Notes: generated by a model from the sequence alone, not told the origin. A stretch of DNA of 64,000 nt from a bacterium (GCA_030426085.1 JAUHYW010000010.1:62001-126000), one strand, 5' to 3'. Shown: positions 1 through 8,629, counted from the first letter of the stretch. Made by a program: numbers and translations.

Positions 1-836
1 AGGTACCCCAGGCCGACGCTGCCGACGATGATCGTCGCCAGGTACACCGCCAGGATCCGCGCGCCGAAGCCGCGGTAGACCGCGCCGATGGTGGCCACAT
101 TCGTCGCCGGCCCGGCCATCAAGAACACCAACGCCGCCCCGGCCGGCATGCCCGAGGCGACCAGCGCCGCGGCGATGGGCACCGAGGCGGTGGCGCAGAC
201 ATACAACGGGACCGACAGCAGGAGCGCGCCCAGGAAGGGCAGCGCGGCGCCGTAGGCGTTCAGCCGGGCGAAGAGATCGGGCGGCAGCCACAGGGTGATC
301 GCCGCCGAGAGCACCACCCCGAACACGACCCAGCCGGCGATCGTGCGCAGCAGCATCAGCCCGTGGGACCAGCCATCGCGCCAGCCCCGGCCACCCGCGC
401 CGGCTGCCGCGCTTGCGGCGGGCGCGTCGCCCCCCTGCCCGTCGGAGACCGCCTCGGCCCACAGCCCGCCGATCACGCCGGTGACCGCGGCGCTCGCCAG
501 CTTGAAGATCGCGAAGGGCCAGCCGAGGAAGGTCGCGCTGACGAGGATCGAGTCGACCCCGGTCTGGGGGGTGCTGATGAGGAAGCCGACCGAGGCGCCG
601 TCGGAGGCGCCGTCCTTCTTGAGCCCGAGCCCGGTCGGGATGACACCGCACGAGCAGAGCGGCAGGGGCACGCCGAAGAGGACCGCCTTGAAGACGCCGC
701 CGGGCCCGGTGAGCTGCCGCCGCATGAAGTCGGGGGGCAGCCAGACGTGCAGCGCCGCCGCGATGGCTGCCCCGACGAGCAGCCACGGCGCCAGCTCGAG
801 CCAGACGCGCCACATACCGTGCAGCAGTTCGAGCAT
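1..836 (-). CDS. Permease, SO_0444 (Cu/Zn efflux) type, 3' end cut by window edge
   Basis: Polytopic inner-membrane permease of the ArsP/DUF318 superfamily. The ATG at 836 opens a frame that stays open to base 1, so about 278 residues are visible and the C-terminus is missing. It has the family's two inverted halves. The first carries the signature LCSCGVIPTG and an STPQTGVDS segment (about residues 57-95); the second carries VPLYVCATASVPIAAAL followed by AGPATN. The Cys pair in CSC and the Cys in YVCA are the usual metal-facing residues of the SO_0444 group. A Gly/Ala-rich loop separates the halves. Family members export copper, zinc or arsenicals; the substrate here is inferred only. No regulator is visible upstream. 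Confidence 0.85.
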   Translation of the reverse strand, partial: MLELLHGMWRVWLELAPWLLVGAAIAAALHVWLPPDFMRRQLTGPGGVFKAVLFGVPLPLCSCGVIPTGLGLKKDGASDGASVGFLISTPQTGVDSILVSATFLGWPFAIFKLASAAVTGVIGGLWAEAVSDGQGGDAPAASAAAGAGGRGWRDGWSHGLMLLRTIAGWVVFGVVLSAAITLWLPPDLFARLNAYGAALPFLGALLLSVPLYVCATASVPIAAALVASGMPAGAALVFLMAGPATNVATIGAVYRGFGARILAVYLATIIVGSVGLGY

Positions 837-962
837 CAGCCGCCTCCTTCCGATCGGGGGTCGCCGCCGGCGCCGCCCGAGGTCGTCGAAGAGTGATGCT
901 CCGCGGCCGGCCGGGGTGTCGCCCATTCGCCCGCGCAGGCACGGCGCGGGCGCCGGAGGCCG

Positions 963-2060
963 TCAGGCGGGCGAGGCCCACTCGGTCGAGGCCCCATCCG
1001 CCGACGCTCCAGCCGTCGGCGCCGGCCCACTTCGCAGGGCCTCCACCCGAGGATCCATCACCGCGCGCCAGAGGGGCGGCACCAGGGCCACCAGGAACAT
1101 CGTCGCGTAGCCCGCCGGGAGCTGCGGCGCGTCCCCGTGGTGGCGCAGGATCGCGTAGGGCCGGCTGGCCAGGTAGTGGTGGTCGGAGTGCCGGGGCAGC
1201 CCGAAGAGGTAGAGCTTGGTCAGCAGGTGGGCCGAGTTCCACGAGTGGGCCGGCTGCACCCGCTCGTAGCGCCCGGGGCGGGTCTCGCGCCGCTCGAGCC
1301 CGTAGTGTTCGAGGTAGTTGATGACCTCGAGCATCAGGAACCCGGTCACCCCCTGGGCCACGAAGAGCAGCGCGCCCAGCGGCCCGAAGACCAGCAGCGC
1401 GGCGGCGACGCACAGCGCCCAGACCAGCGGATAGCGGAGCCGCCGATTGCGCAGGTCGAAGCGCCCGTAGCCCTTGCGCGCCGCCAGCTCGCCCTCGATG
1501 CGCCAGAAGCTGCGCATGCCGCCGAGCACCGAGCGGGGCAGGAAGCGATAGACCGCCTCGCCGAAGCGGGCGGTCGCCGGATCGAGGGGCGTGGCGACGT
1601 TCTTGTGATGCCCGTAGATGTGCTCCACGCAGAAGTGGGTGTAGCTCACCGAGGTCATCAAGGCCTCGGCCAGCGCCTTGTCGAGCTTCGCCTTGCGGTG
1701 CATCAGCTCGTGGGCCACGTTGATGCCGGCCCCTCCGAGGATGCCCAGGCTCACCACCAGACCGACCAGCTCGAACCCCGACAGGTGCCCCCGGGTCGCG
1801 ACCCACAGACCGGCGACGAGCACCCCGATCTGCACCGGCACCCACATCCGCACGACCACGTCGTAGGCCCGGTTGGTCTTCTCGGCCGCCTCGCCGCTCT
1901 CATCCAGGTTCGACTCGTCGAGGCCGATGAGGTGGTCGAGGATCGGCGTCAGCGCGAAGACGAAGAGCAGGGTGGACAGCAGCCACCACCCGCCCAGGGT
2001 CATCCCGACGACCGCCGTGGCCGGGATGAGGTAGGCCACCAGATACCAGAGTGCGCGCAT
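963..2060 (-). CDS. alkB: Alkane 1-monooxygenase AlkB
   Basis: Membrane di-iron hydroxylase that adds oxygen to the terminal methyl of medium/long-chain alkanes, using rubredoxin as electron donor. 365 residues, close to the usual 370-410. The His motifs are in order: HELMH (117-121), HIYGHH (147-152), then the AlkB-diagnostic LEHYGL (250-255), NSAH (about 275-278) and RHSDHH (290-295). Several hydrophobic segments precede and separate them. The ATG at 2060 was chosen over an upstream in-frame start at 2165 because AGGGGAAG lies just before it and the protein then begins with a membrane helix. No rubredoxin gene lies next to it in the window; a FadL-type porin at 8629-10038 and an acyl-CoA ligase at 33696-35381 could serve the same route. 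Confidence 0.93.
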   Translation of the reverse strand: MRALWYLVAYLIPATAVVGMTLGGWWLLSTLLFVFALTPILDHLIGLDESNLDESGEAAEKTNRAYDVVVRMWVPVQIGVLVAGLWVATRGHLSGFELVGLVVSLGILGGAGINVAHELMHRKAKLDKALAEALMTSVSYTHFCVEHIYGHHKNVATPLDPATARFGEAVYRFLPRSVLGGMRSFWRIEGELAARKGYGRFDLRNRRLRYPLVWALCVAAALLVFGPLGALLFVAQGVTGFLMLEVINYLEHYGLERRETRPGRYERVQPAHSWNSAHLLTKLYLFGLPRHSDHHYLASRPYAILRHHGDAPQLPAGYATMFLVALVPPLWRAVMDPRVEALRSGPAPTAGASADGASTEWASPA

Positions 2061-2329
2061 GAGACTTCCCCTCGTGTGCCATCCCGAGCGTCTTCCCCTG
2101 CCGGACAGCGCCAATCGACATGTCGTCTGTTCAGAATTCGCCCGCTTCGTCTCGAAACGGAACACATGTCGGCCATATGCGCGAATCGTACCAGATCGCC
2201 TCCGCTGAATCGACCTCGAAGTAGAAACTTGCGGTCAGCCCATGCGTCGCGCCGGCTCCGGACGCAAAGCGCCGGTCCGCGCCCAGGCGACGAGAGGCAT
2301 CAACCCCCTTGAATCAAATGGGTACCAGC
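2061..2329. promoter_or_regulatory. alkB upstream region with repeated ACATGTCG
   Basis: Non-coding stretch upstream of alkB. ACATGTCG occurs at 2118-2125 (inside the palindrome CGACATGTCG, 2116-2125) and again at 2164-2171, 46 bp apart, 58-111 bp upstream of the alkB start. This is the position expected of an operator pair. Binding protein unknown. The rest of the spacer to 2329 shows nothing recognisable. Confidence 0.3.
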
Positions 2330-2812
2330 TCAGACCGTGTCGCCCAGCCGCGGATCGCGGGGCCCCTCGACCCGCAAGACGTCGACCCCGTGGCACTCGA
2401 GATAGTCGCAGCCGTTGGCCCCGGCGTAGCCCCCGTGCACCACGAGCACCCGCGCGATCCCGGCATGATGGATCAATTTGGCACACAACAGGCACGGTTC
2501 GCCCGTCACGATCAGCCACGCCCCCCGGGTGGGCACCCCGTTGGCGGCCGCGTTGCAGATCACGTTCATCTCGGCGTGATGGCAGCCGACCTCCATCCGG
2601 GTCCCGCTCGTGACCCCCAGCGTATCGCGCAGGCACTCGTCGCCCCCGCACAGCGCGCCCCCGCCCCGGGGCCCGCCGTTGTAGCCGTCCATCAGCACCA
2701 CGTTGCGGGTGGGGTCGACCAGCAGGGCGCCGAAGCGCCGCCGGGGGCAGTTGGACGCCTGGGCCAGCAGCAGGCACTGCTCGACCCGGATGCGGATGTG
2801 CTTCTCCTTCAC
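2330..2812 (-). CDS. dCMP-deaminase-like zinc deaminase
   Basis: 160-residue member of the cytidine/deoxycytidylate deaminase superfamily. It shows the zinc and catalytic motif HAEMN (His ligand, Glu proton shuttle) and a PCLLCAK motif giving the two Cys ligands. The N-terminal RFGALLVDP and NGGPRG segments match dCMP deaminases, which make dUMP for thymidylate synthesis and carry an extra Cys/His-rich insertion; CGGDECLRD fits that insertion. The GTG start at 2812 overlaps the stop of the upstream zincin gene as GTGA and has GGGAGA ahead. Deamination of dCMP is the likely reaction, but related competence or RNA-modifying deaminases cannot be excluded. Confidence 0.82.
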   Translation of the reverse strand: MKEKHIRIRVEQCLLLAQASNCPRRRFGALLVDPTRNVVLMDGYNGGPRGGGALCGGDECLRDTLGVTSGTRMEVGCHHAEMNVICNAAANGVPTRGAWLIVTGEPCLLCAKLIHHAGIARVLVVHGGYAGANGCDYLECHGVDVLRVEGPRDPRLGDTV

Positions 2813-3582
2813 CGATCGTCTCCCGGGCTCTCCGAGCCCTGCTCGTCGTCTCGCTCGCCGCCGGGCCACAGCCGCTTGAGCGCGCGCCACAGCCGCTGCC
2901 CGACGCCCGGGCGCTCCACCGGTCGGGGGGCCACGATCAAGTCGCCCCGCCGCCCGTCGAAGACCGCGCCCCGCCCGGGCAACGTCGCCCAGCCGTCGGC
3001 CGGATCGGGCGTCGCGTCGACCGCTTCGCCGTCCTCGGCCTGCACCCGCCACGGCGGCGGGCCGTCGACCTCGACGAAGACGTCCCCGTCGATGTGCCAC
3101 CGCCCGCCGTCCCACGGCTCGCCGTCGCGCCAGAAGTACATCGGCGCCGCCAGGCCCCGCAACCGGCGGAAGTTGATGATCTGGGCCGCGTCGAAGCGAT
3201 CGAGTCCGTCGAGCCCGGCCCGATGCTCCCAGTGGTGGGTCAGCTCGTGCAGGATGGTCTCTTCGAGCTCGTAGGGCCAGTCGAAGTCGAGCGCCCGGGC
3301 CTGCATCTCGACGAACGAGCCGAACCACACGTGCAGCACGCTCTGCCGGTCGCCCTGACGGTAGTCGCCGCTGGCCGCCAGGGCGTCCTCGAGGGGCCCG
3401 AAGGCCGACTCGCAGGCCCCGAGGAAGAACACCGCCTCGTGCTCCGGATCGGGCTCGGCCTCGGGGTGCACCAGCAGGATCGCGCCGTCGCGGAAGTGGG
3501 TCGGGATCGCGTCCCACACCGCCCCCGCCTCGGCCCGGAAGACCTCGAGCGTCAGCGGCGGCCGCGCCGGATCAACGCTCAC
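2809..3582 (-). CDS. Minimal zincin metallopeptidase-fold protein (PF06262-like)
   Basis: 257 residues. The N-terminal half resembles the small Zincin_1 family (TTHA0227 type): an opening TLEVFRAEAGAVWDAIPTHF-like segment and a Glu-rich stretch lead to HELTHHWEH, which holds an HExxH zinc site and a third His three residues on. The C-terminal ~100 residues are Pro/Gly/Asp-rich and end in a basic Trp-rich patch followed by an acidic tail, with no family recognised. Whether this fold is a working protease is unknown for the family. The GTG start at 3582 overlaps the preceding gene's stop (GTGA), and its own stop overlaps the deaminase start, so the three genes form one translationally coupled operon. 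Confidence 0.7.
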   Translation of the reverse strand: MSVDPARPPLTLEVFRAEAGAVWDAIPTHFRDGAILLVHPEAEPDPEHEAVFFLGACESAFGPLEDALAASGDYRQGDRQSVLHVWFGSFVEMQARALDFDWPYELEETILHELTHHWEHRAGLDGLDRFDAAQIINFRRLRGLAAPMYFWRDGEPWDGGRWHIDGDVFVEVDGPPPWRVQAEDGEAVDATPDPADGWATLPGRGAVFDGRRGDLIVAPRPVERPGVGQRLWRALKRLWPGGERDDEQGSESPGDDR

Positions 3583-4586
3583 GGGCCGCGCCCCTCGGCG
3601 GCGACCCGGCGGACCGTCTTCAGCGGATGCATCCAGTACCAGGCCATGGCCGCCAGCTCCCGGGCGATGTAGTACGGCTTGCCGGCGAGCGGCAGCGGCT
3701 CCACCGCGGGCACGGTGTAGGCCCGCAGCCCGTGGCGCACGCAGGCCAGCTTGATGCGCGCGCAGTGGTAGTCGTGGCTGACCATCAGCACCGGCCCCCA
3801 GCCGTGATCGCGGGCCATCGCGGCGACCGCGGCCACCGTCGCGGCCGTGTTGGCGCCGGTCTCGTCGAGCACGATGTGGGCCGGATCGACCCCCGCCTCG
3901 ATCGCCATCCGCCGCATCGCCTCGGGCTCGCTGATCGGCGCGCCGGCGCCGTGCCCCCCGGAGAAGACCAGGGTCGAGGCCAGCCCCTTCTCGTAGAGCG
4001 CCAGGGCCGTCCGGGTGCGGTCGCGCAGCGCGTCGCTCGGGCGCCCGTCGGACCAGACCGCGGCCCCGAAGACCACGATGGCGTCCGCCGGCCGGGCGTA
4101 ATCGGTCACCGCGACGCTGCCCACGAGGCCGCCGATCCACAGCGCGCCAGCCACGCCGTGCAGCGCCAGCCGGGCGACGACGCGCCGCTCGGCGGGCGGC
4201 GGCGGGCGCCACGCCCAGAGGCCCAGCGCGAGGCCGGACAAGAGGCTGAGGGGCACCGGGAACGCGGTGCGGATGGCGCCGACGCTCAAGACCCGAAAGT
4301 AGCCCACGGCGTCGACGAGGCAGGCGAGCGCGACCGCGCCGATGACGACCCGGGCGGCGATGGCCGCCGGCCGACGACCGCGCCAGTAGGGCCAGCCGAG
4401 CACCGCGAGGGCGAAGGCCGAGACGACGAGCGGCCCCAGATCACCGTCCGCCGCGAGCCCGAGCCACAGCCAGTTGGCGTCGAGGGCCCCGTGCACCGCG
4501 CCCAGGCCCAGATTGAGCAAGCCGAACGCGGCGATGACGCGGACCCAGGCGTCGACGAGGGGGCGGATGCGGGCGAGCGCTCTCAC
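3579..4586 (-). CDS. YdcF/ElyC-type DUF218 membrane protein
   Basis: 335 residues. The N-terminal half has four or five hydrophobic segments. The C-terminal half is a DUF218 (YdcF/SanA) domain: AIVVFGAAVW, then SDALRDRTRTAL, VFSGGHG with a following SEPEAM, the conserved LDETGANTAATV, and MVSHDYHCARI. Proteins of this group act at the envelope (vancomycin sensitivity, lipid-carrier metabolism), but their chemistry is not settled. GTG at 4586 was selected because GGAG precedes it and residues further upstream read into the divergent ychJ gene. First gene of the three-gene coupled operon down to 2330; 67 bp separate it from the divergent YchJ gene. Confidence 0.8.
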   Translation of the reverse strand: MRALARIRPLVDAWVRVIAAFGLLNLGLGAVHGALDANWLWLGLAADGDLGPLVVSAFALAVLGWPYWRGRRPAAIAARVVIGAVALACLVDAVGYFRVLSVGAIRTAFPVPLSLLSGLALGLWAWRPPPPAERRVVARLALHGVAGALWIGGLVGSVAVTDYARPADAIVVFGAAVWSDGRPSDALRDRTRTALALYEKGLASTLVFSGGHGAGAPISEPEAMRRMAIEAGVDPAHIVLDETGANTAATVAAVAAMARDHGWGPVLMVSHDYHCARIKLACVRHGLRAYTVPAVEPLPLAGKPYYIARELAAMAWYWMHPLKTVRRVAAEGRGP

Positions 4587-4653
4587 CGCTCCGTCATACC
4601 CCACCCCGCGGGGGGATTCGAGGCGCCCGGTCGGCTGCTGTATGGTGCGGCCC

Positions 4654-5061
4654 ATGAGCGAGACCGACACCCCCTGCCCGTGCGGCGGCGGCGCCTTCGC
4701 CACCTGCTGCGCGCCCTTCATCGCCGGCCACGCCGATCCCCCGACCGCCGAGCGCCTCATGCGGGCCCGGTTCTCGGCCTGGGCCCGCGGCCGCTACGAC
4801 TTCCTGGCCGCCACCGGCCCCCACGACCCCGAGACGCTCGGTCGGGACGGCACCCGCTGGACCCGGCTCCAGGTGCTCGACACCCGAGCCGGCGGCCCCG
4901 ACGACGAGAGCGGTACCGTGGAGTTCGTCGCCCACGGCCGACGCGCCGGGCGTCCGTTCAGGCTGCACGAGATCTCCCGCTTCGAGCGACGGGGCGGGCG
5001 GTGGCGCTATGTCGCGGGGGAGATCAAAGCCGCCGGTCGGCCGCGCACCCGGCGGCGTTGA
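4654..5061 (+). CDS. ychJ: YchJ family protein
   Basis: 135-residue cytosolic protein of the YchJ (UPF0225) family. The N-terminus has the zinc-knuckle-like SEC-C pattern CPCGGG followed by CCAPF, then a helical segment (PPTAERLMRARFSAWARGRYDF) and a NTF2-like half with TVEFVA and HEISRFER, which are the family landmarks. The ATG at 4654 gives the normal N-terminus directly before the Cys motif. The role in the cell is not known; SEC-C motifs bind zinc and sometimes contact SecA or nucleic acids. It stands alone, divergent from the DUF218 operon. Confidence 0.85.
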   Translation: MSETDTPCPCGGGAFATCCAPFIAGHADPPTAERLMRARFSAWARGRYDFLAATGPHDPETLGRDGTRWTRLQVLDTRAGGPDDESGTVEFVAHGRRAGRPFRLHEISRFERRGGRWRYVAGEIKAAGRPRTRRR

Positions 5062-5410
5062 CCGCGCGGCGGCGCTGGCGGGCAGCAGAGGAGATGAGGT
5101 GCGAGCGCGGGCCAGTGACTGTCACGAGACCTGGGACACGGAAGGCTCACTGAACTCGCCGGGGGAACACCCCCTCAGTCGCGTGCGGAACCGCGATTGG
5201 CGAGGTTGAACCAGACCGCCGCGACTGAGGGGGTGTTCCCCCGAAAGCGACGTTCTGAAACAGCCTTCCTTGTGCTGCGGTGGGTAGGGACGCTCCGGGA
5301 CGGCGCAACGCCGCCCGCCCGGCACGAAGCCGGAGTTCAGACCCGGGCTCCCGCAGCTCGCATCGTCGGTGTACCACGGAGACCGTGCCCGGGCAACGGG
5401 GAATCGCCCC
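5062..5410. repeat. Spacer with a perfect 24-bp inverted repeat
   Basis: Non-coding 349-bp spacer between convergent genes. It holds a perfect 24-bp inverted repeat, arms 5160-5183 and 5220-5243, with a 36-nt interior. Each arm contains GGGGGAACACCCCC, which is itself nearly palindromic, so both cruciform and two smaller hairpins can form. No poly-T follows, so it is not a classic intrinsic terminator. The size (84 bp end to end) fits a REP/MITE-like interspersed element or a strong bidirectional terminator. No copy was seen elsewhere in the window. Nothing else was recognised to 5410. Confidence 0.75.
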
Positions 5411-6061
5411 TCACGGTCCGGGGCCGGTGGATCCGTCCAGCGGCCCGACGTCGCCCAGGTCGAACCGGGCCGGACCATACGGCGGCTCGCCGGTCGTGCG
5501 CAGCCACAGCGTCCAATCCATCTCGCCGCTCGAGAACTTCACCGTGCCCGAGCGGGGCCCGCGCTCGACGGTCATCGACTCGGCCTCCTCCCCGCCGGGC
5601 AGCATGGCCCCGCCCCCGCCCTGGTGGCCGATCAACGACGTCGTCAGCGCCGAGAGCGCGCTGCTGAACGCCGCCTCGGGGAACCGGGCCCGGGCGCCGA
5701 CCACCCGCCCCTCGCGCACGGCGAAGTCGACCGTAGTGCCCAGGGGGCTGCGCCAGCCGGTGTCGGTGGAACCCCAGCCGGGGGGCGTCATGGGCCCGAT
5801 CCAGCGCGCCTCGCGGTTCATCAGCCCGTCGGCCTCGGCCGCGACCACCTCGGCCGGGGTCGGCGGCAGCGACGGCGGCGGGGGCGGCAGATCGACGGCG
5901 TCCAGCCGGACGGCGGCGTCGGCCGCCTCGGCCAGCGGCGCCGACGCGGCGTCGACCCGGGGGCCGGCGTCCCGCGCAGGCGGCGTATCGACCGGCCTCA
6001 GCGCGACCCACACAGCGACCCCCACCCCGACCACGAGCGCGATGACGACCCCCCGCTTCAT
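5411..6061 (-). CDS. Membrane-anchored hypothetical protein
   Basis: 216 residues, no family recognised. A single N-terminal hydrophobic segment (residues 5-20) is followed by an Asp/Ala/Pro-rich linker (about 22-75) and a globular domain rich in Trp and Gly that contains WIGPMTPPGW and TVDFAVREGR. This fits an envelope protein facing the periplasm. ATG 6061 overlaps the stop of the CbiX gene (ATGA), so it is the last gene of the permease-cbiX operon. Function not predictable. Confidence 0.6.
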   Translation of the reverse strand: MKRGVVIALVVGVGVAVWVALRPVDTPPARDAGPRVDAASAPLAEAADAAVRLDAVDLPPPPPSLPPTPAEVVAAEADGLMNREARWIGPMTPPGWGSTDTGWRSPLGTTVDFAVREGRVVGARARFPEAAFSSALSALTTSLIGHQGGGGAMLPGGEEAESMTVERGPRSGTVKFSSGEMDWTLWLRTTGEPPYGPARFDLGDVGPLDGSTGPGP

Positions 6062-6435
6062 CGGGCGCCCTCCGGGTCGGTCGACGCGATCGTGCACAGC
6101 GCGTCGAGGATCAGCGGGTGCTCACCCAGCGCGGGCAGCAGCTCGATCGCCGGGCCATCGTCGCCGGCGCCCAGCGCGGCGAGCGTCGGCGCGATGTCGT
6201 GCTCGACGTGCCCCCCGCTCGACATGAAGAGCGGCAGCACCCGCACATGCCCCACGCCGTCGCGCCGAGCCTCGGCCACCGCGCTCGGCAGATCGGGGGG
6301 GCACAGCTCCATGAAGGCCAACCGCACCGCGTCGGCGCCCAGGCGGCGCTGCATACGGGCGCAGAGATCATCCAGCGGCGCCCGCCAGGCCGGGCGGCGG
6401 CTGCCGTGGGCCACCAGGATCAGGCGGGACTTCAC
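6058..6435 (-). CDS. cbiX: CbiX/SirB-type tetrapyrrole chelatase
   Basis: 125-residue short CbiX-family protein, the single-domain size of CbiX-S and SirB. It begins with the family signature LILVAHGSR (the catalytic His is in AHGS), has FMELCPPDL and closes the core with VLPLFMSSGGHVEHDI, whose second HVEHDI motif holds the other metal-binding His. The reaction is insertion of cobalt or iron into sirohydrochlorin, for cobalamin or sirohaem. GTG at 6435 overlaps the stop of the upstream permease gene (GTGA); its stop overlaps the next gene. No other tetrapyrrole genes are visible nearby, so Co versus Fe specificity is open. Confidence 0.85.
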   Translation of the reverse strand: MKSRLILVAHGSRRPAWRAPLDDLCARMQRRLGADAVRLAFMELCPPDLPSAVAEARRDGVGHVRVLPLFMSSGGHVEHDIAPTLAALGAGDDGPAIELLPALGEHPLILDALCTIASTDPEGAR

Positions 6436-7544
6436 GCCGAGAACAAGGCGTCGCGCACGATGGGGTTGATGGCCGCGGCGATGATGAGGGCCACGATGAA
6501 GCCGATGGTCACGTAGATCAGATCCTTGGTGACCAGCCGCAGCGCGAAGCCGACCGTGCGCTCCTCGGAGCCCGCGCGGCGCAGGGCCATCGCGATCTCC
6601 CGCCCGGCGAGCAGCCCGACGAACACCCAGGTGGTGCTCATGGGGACCTTCGACTTGATCTTGAAGATGTACAGGATGACCGCATAGATGAGGTTGATCA
6701 TGGTCGCGGCCCGCACGTCGACCACGTCGGCCTTCTCGTCGACGACCTCCTGCACCTTCTCGCCGCCCATGCGCAGCAGGACGCCCAGCCCGACGAAGAT
6801 CACCCCGGCGAACGCCAGGAACTCGAGCCCCGACAGCGACCGGGGCAGGTAGACCGCGATGTTGGCCGCGTCCTGCATCAGCCACACCGACCACAGCGCG
6901 CCCGCCGAGAGCCACTGCAAGACCCGCCACAGCGGGTGCGCCTCGCCCACGAAGCGCTTCTTCATCAGCGGCCCGAACGCCAGCCAGATCGCGATCGCGG
7001 CGACGAAGGCGATGCCGTAGCCGCTGACGCTCTTGACGGTGACCGCCATGATGCCGCTGCCCGAGGTCGCGAAGCACGACAGCAGCAGGAAGGTCGTCGA
7101 GACCGGCATGCGCAGGCGGGTCAGGATGAGCAGGAAGATCGGGGCGGCGATGTGCAGGAACTGAAACGACGTGGGCGCGGTCTCGAAGCCCTTCGCCAGC
7201 AGCCGCTGATGGCTGACGTCGCCGTCGTAGACCCACCAGCTATAGCCCACCGTCGCCAGGAAGATGCCGCCGACGAAGAGCCACAGCAGCCACCACGGGG
7301 TCTTCTTGTTCGAGGCGATGAAGGTGCCCAGCGTCTGGATGCTGTCGTTGGCCACCGCCGAGTAGCCGGCGATGGCGAAGCCGACCCACATCGCGATGTG
7401 CGGCGTCTGGTAGGTCAGCGCCGCCACCAGGAAGGCCACCCCCAGCATCGCGATGAAGAACCGCTCCCGCACCGCGAACTGCAGGAACAGGTCGGTGATC
7501 CGGCGCGGATCCTCTGTGTGGGAGACGACGTCGGTCTGGGACAT
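6432..7544 (-). CDS. PiT-family permease (phosphate or sulfate)
   Basis: 370 residues with about ten membrane helices and the two-fold repeat of PiT permeases. The first repeat shows GYSAVANDSIQTLGTF, equivalent to the family's GANDVANS motif, and PVSTTF. The second shows DVRAATMINL and PMSTTWVFVG. PiT proteins are ion-coupled phosphate importers; the CysP branch moves sulfate. The PHO-box-like repeat upstream (7624-7641) argues for phosphate, while coupling to a CbiX/SirB chelatase (sirohaem, sulfite reduction) would fit sulfate. ATG 7544 with GAGG upstream. First gene of the operon down to 5411. Confidence 0.75.
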   Translation of the reverse strand: MSQTDVVSHTEDPRRITDLFLQFAVRERFFIAMLGVAFLVAALTYQTPHIAMWVGFAIAGYSAVANDSIQTLGTFIASNKKTPWWLLWLFVGGIFLATVGYSWWVYDGDVSHQRLLAKGFETAPTSFQFLHIAAPIFLLILTRLRMPVSTTFLLLSCFATSGSGIMAVTVKSVSGYGIAFVAAIAIWLAFGPLMKKRFVGEAHPLWRVLQWLSAGALWSVWLMQDAANIAVYLPRSLSGLEFLAFAGVIFVGLGVLLRMGGEKVQEVVDEKADVVDVRAATMINLIYAVILYIFKIKSKVPMSTTWVFVGLLAGREIAMALRRAGSEERTVGFALRLVTKDLIYVTIGFIVALIIAAAINPIVRDALFSA

Positions 7545-7623
7545 GGGGGGCGTACCTCGACTTCTGGGCGCGATCTGCGTCCGCGTAGTGAGGTCGATGC
7601 CCCGCCGCCATATGCACCGTCAA

Positions 7624-7641
7624 GTGACGTTTGAGTGACGG
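7624..7641 (-). promoter_or_regulatory. PHO-box-like direct repeat
   Basis: Read on the minus strand, CCGTCAC and ACGTCAC are separated by exactly four bases (TCAA), the 7-4-7, 11-bp-period layout bound by PhoB-type regulators. It lies 80-97 bp upstream of the PiT-like permease start. A -10 could not be assigned with confidence. Confidence 0.5.
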
Positions 7642-7681
7642 CAGCGCCGCCCGCCGGGCCGCGTCTCGCCGCCCCATTGTT

Positions 7682-8629
7682 TCAGGGGGGACACCAACGA
7701 TCGCTGTCCGGCTCGCTGCGCTCCAGCCCGTAGGCCGCCATCAGGGCCGGCAGCTCCTCCCGGATCTCGGCGCAGGCGATGGTGCCGTCCCCGTCGAGGT
7801 CGGCGTCGGGCGAGCCGTCCACCCCGTCGATGCGCACCAGGGAGAAGGTATTGCCCGCCATGTTGGGCACGACGTCCCCCGACGCGCACAGCCCGGTGCT
7901 CGCCGCGAGCACCGCCTTGTCGGTGCCGGTCAGCGCATCGCCATCGATGCGCCGCGCGTTGCGCACCCGCCCCTCGAGCCCGGCCCGGATGCGCTGGGCG
8001 ACGTAGACCTCGCAGATCTCGAGGCCCGAGGTCGTGACCACCGGGAACGTCACCCCCGGGTTGCCGTCGCCGTCCTGATCGACGACGCGCTCGTCGTCGG
8101 CCGACGCGGGCACCATGTCCTCGAACGAGAGCCCCTGCACGCCCCAATAATCGACGATGGTGTCCGAGAGGAAGAGCGCGCCCGACGACTCGCCCACCAG
8201 GAACCCCGCCGTCTCCTGCTCCTCGCCGCTGTCGGTCGTCGCGTCGGGCACGAGGCTCAAGAAGCCGAACGCCAGCGGGCTGAGCTCCTGCTTGCAGATG
8301 CGGCTGCGCAGCGTCAGGGACGCCCGCCCATCGGCGCTGGGCACCAGCTCGACCCGATACCAGGACCAGATGAGGCTCTCGATCGGATCCCCGGCGTCCA
8401 CCAGGCAGTTGCGATCCTCCACGAAGAGCATCCAATGCCCCGCGGGATCGGTCAGATCGGGCGGCGGCCCCTGATCGGGCTCGGGATCCATCGTGGGGGC
8501 GTCCACCGCCCCGTCGGCGGCTTCCTGAGCCGGGAAGCGCCCCATCTGACGGTCGATGCTGCACCCGGTCGCGACCAGCCCCAGGCCCGCGACCAGCGCC
8601 GCCAGCCCCGCCCGGCTCGACACCGGCAT
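7682..8629 (-). CDS. Lipoprotein of unknown function
   Basis: 315 residues from ATG 8629, which shares one base with the stop of the FadL gene (TGATG); an ATG four codons upstream (8641) is equally possible. The signal peptide ends in a VATGC lipobox (Cys about residue 23). A Pro/Asp-rich linker follows, then a domain with scattered Cys and a C-terminal DLDGDGTIACAE segment that looks like a single EF-hand-type calcium loop. No catalytic family recognised. Coupling to a FadL-type porin suggests an accessory on the periplasmic side of the outer membrane. Confidence 0.65.
   Translation of the reverse strand: MPVSSRAGLAALVAGLGLVATGCSIDRQMGRFPAQEAADGAVDAPTMDPEPDQGPPPDLTDPAGHWMLFVEDRNCLVDAGDPIESLIWSWYRVELVPSADGRASLTLRSRICKQELSPLAFGFLSLVPDATTDSGEEQETAGFLVGESSGALFLSDTIVDYWGVQGLSFEDMVPASADDERVVDQDGDGNPGVTFPVVTTSGLEICEVYVAQRIRAGLEGRVRNARRIDGDALTGTDKAVLAASTGLCASGDVVPNMAGNTFSLVRIDGVDGSPDADLDGDGTIACAEIREELPALMAAYGLERSEPDSDRWCPP

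Noticed and set aside
5122-5478. Small ORFs running through the 24-bp inverted repeat
   Set aside because: Their similar peptides on both strands follow from the inverted repeat itself; no start signals support them.
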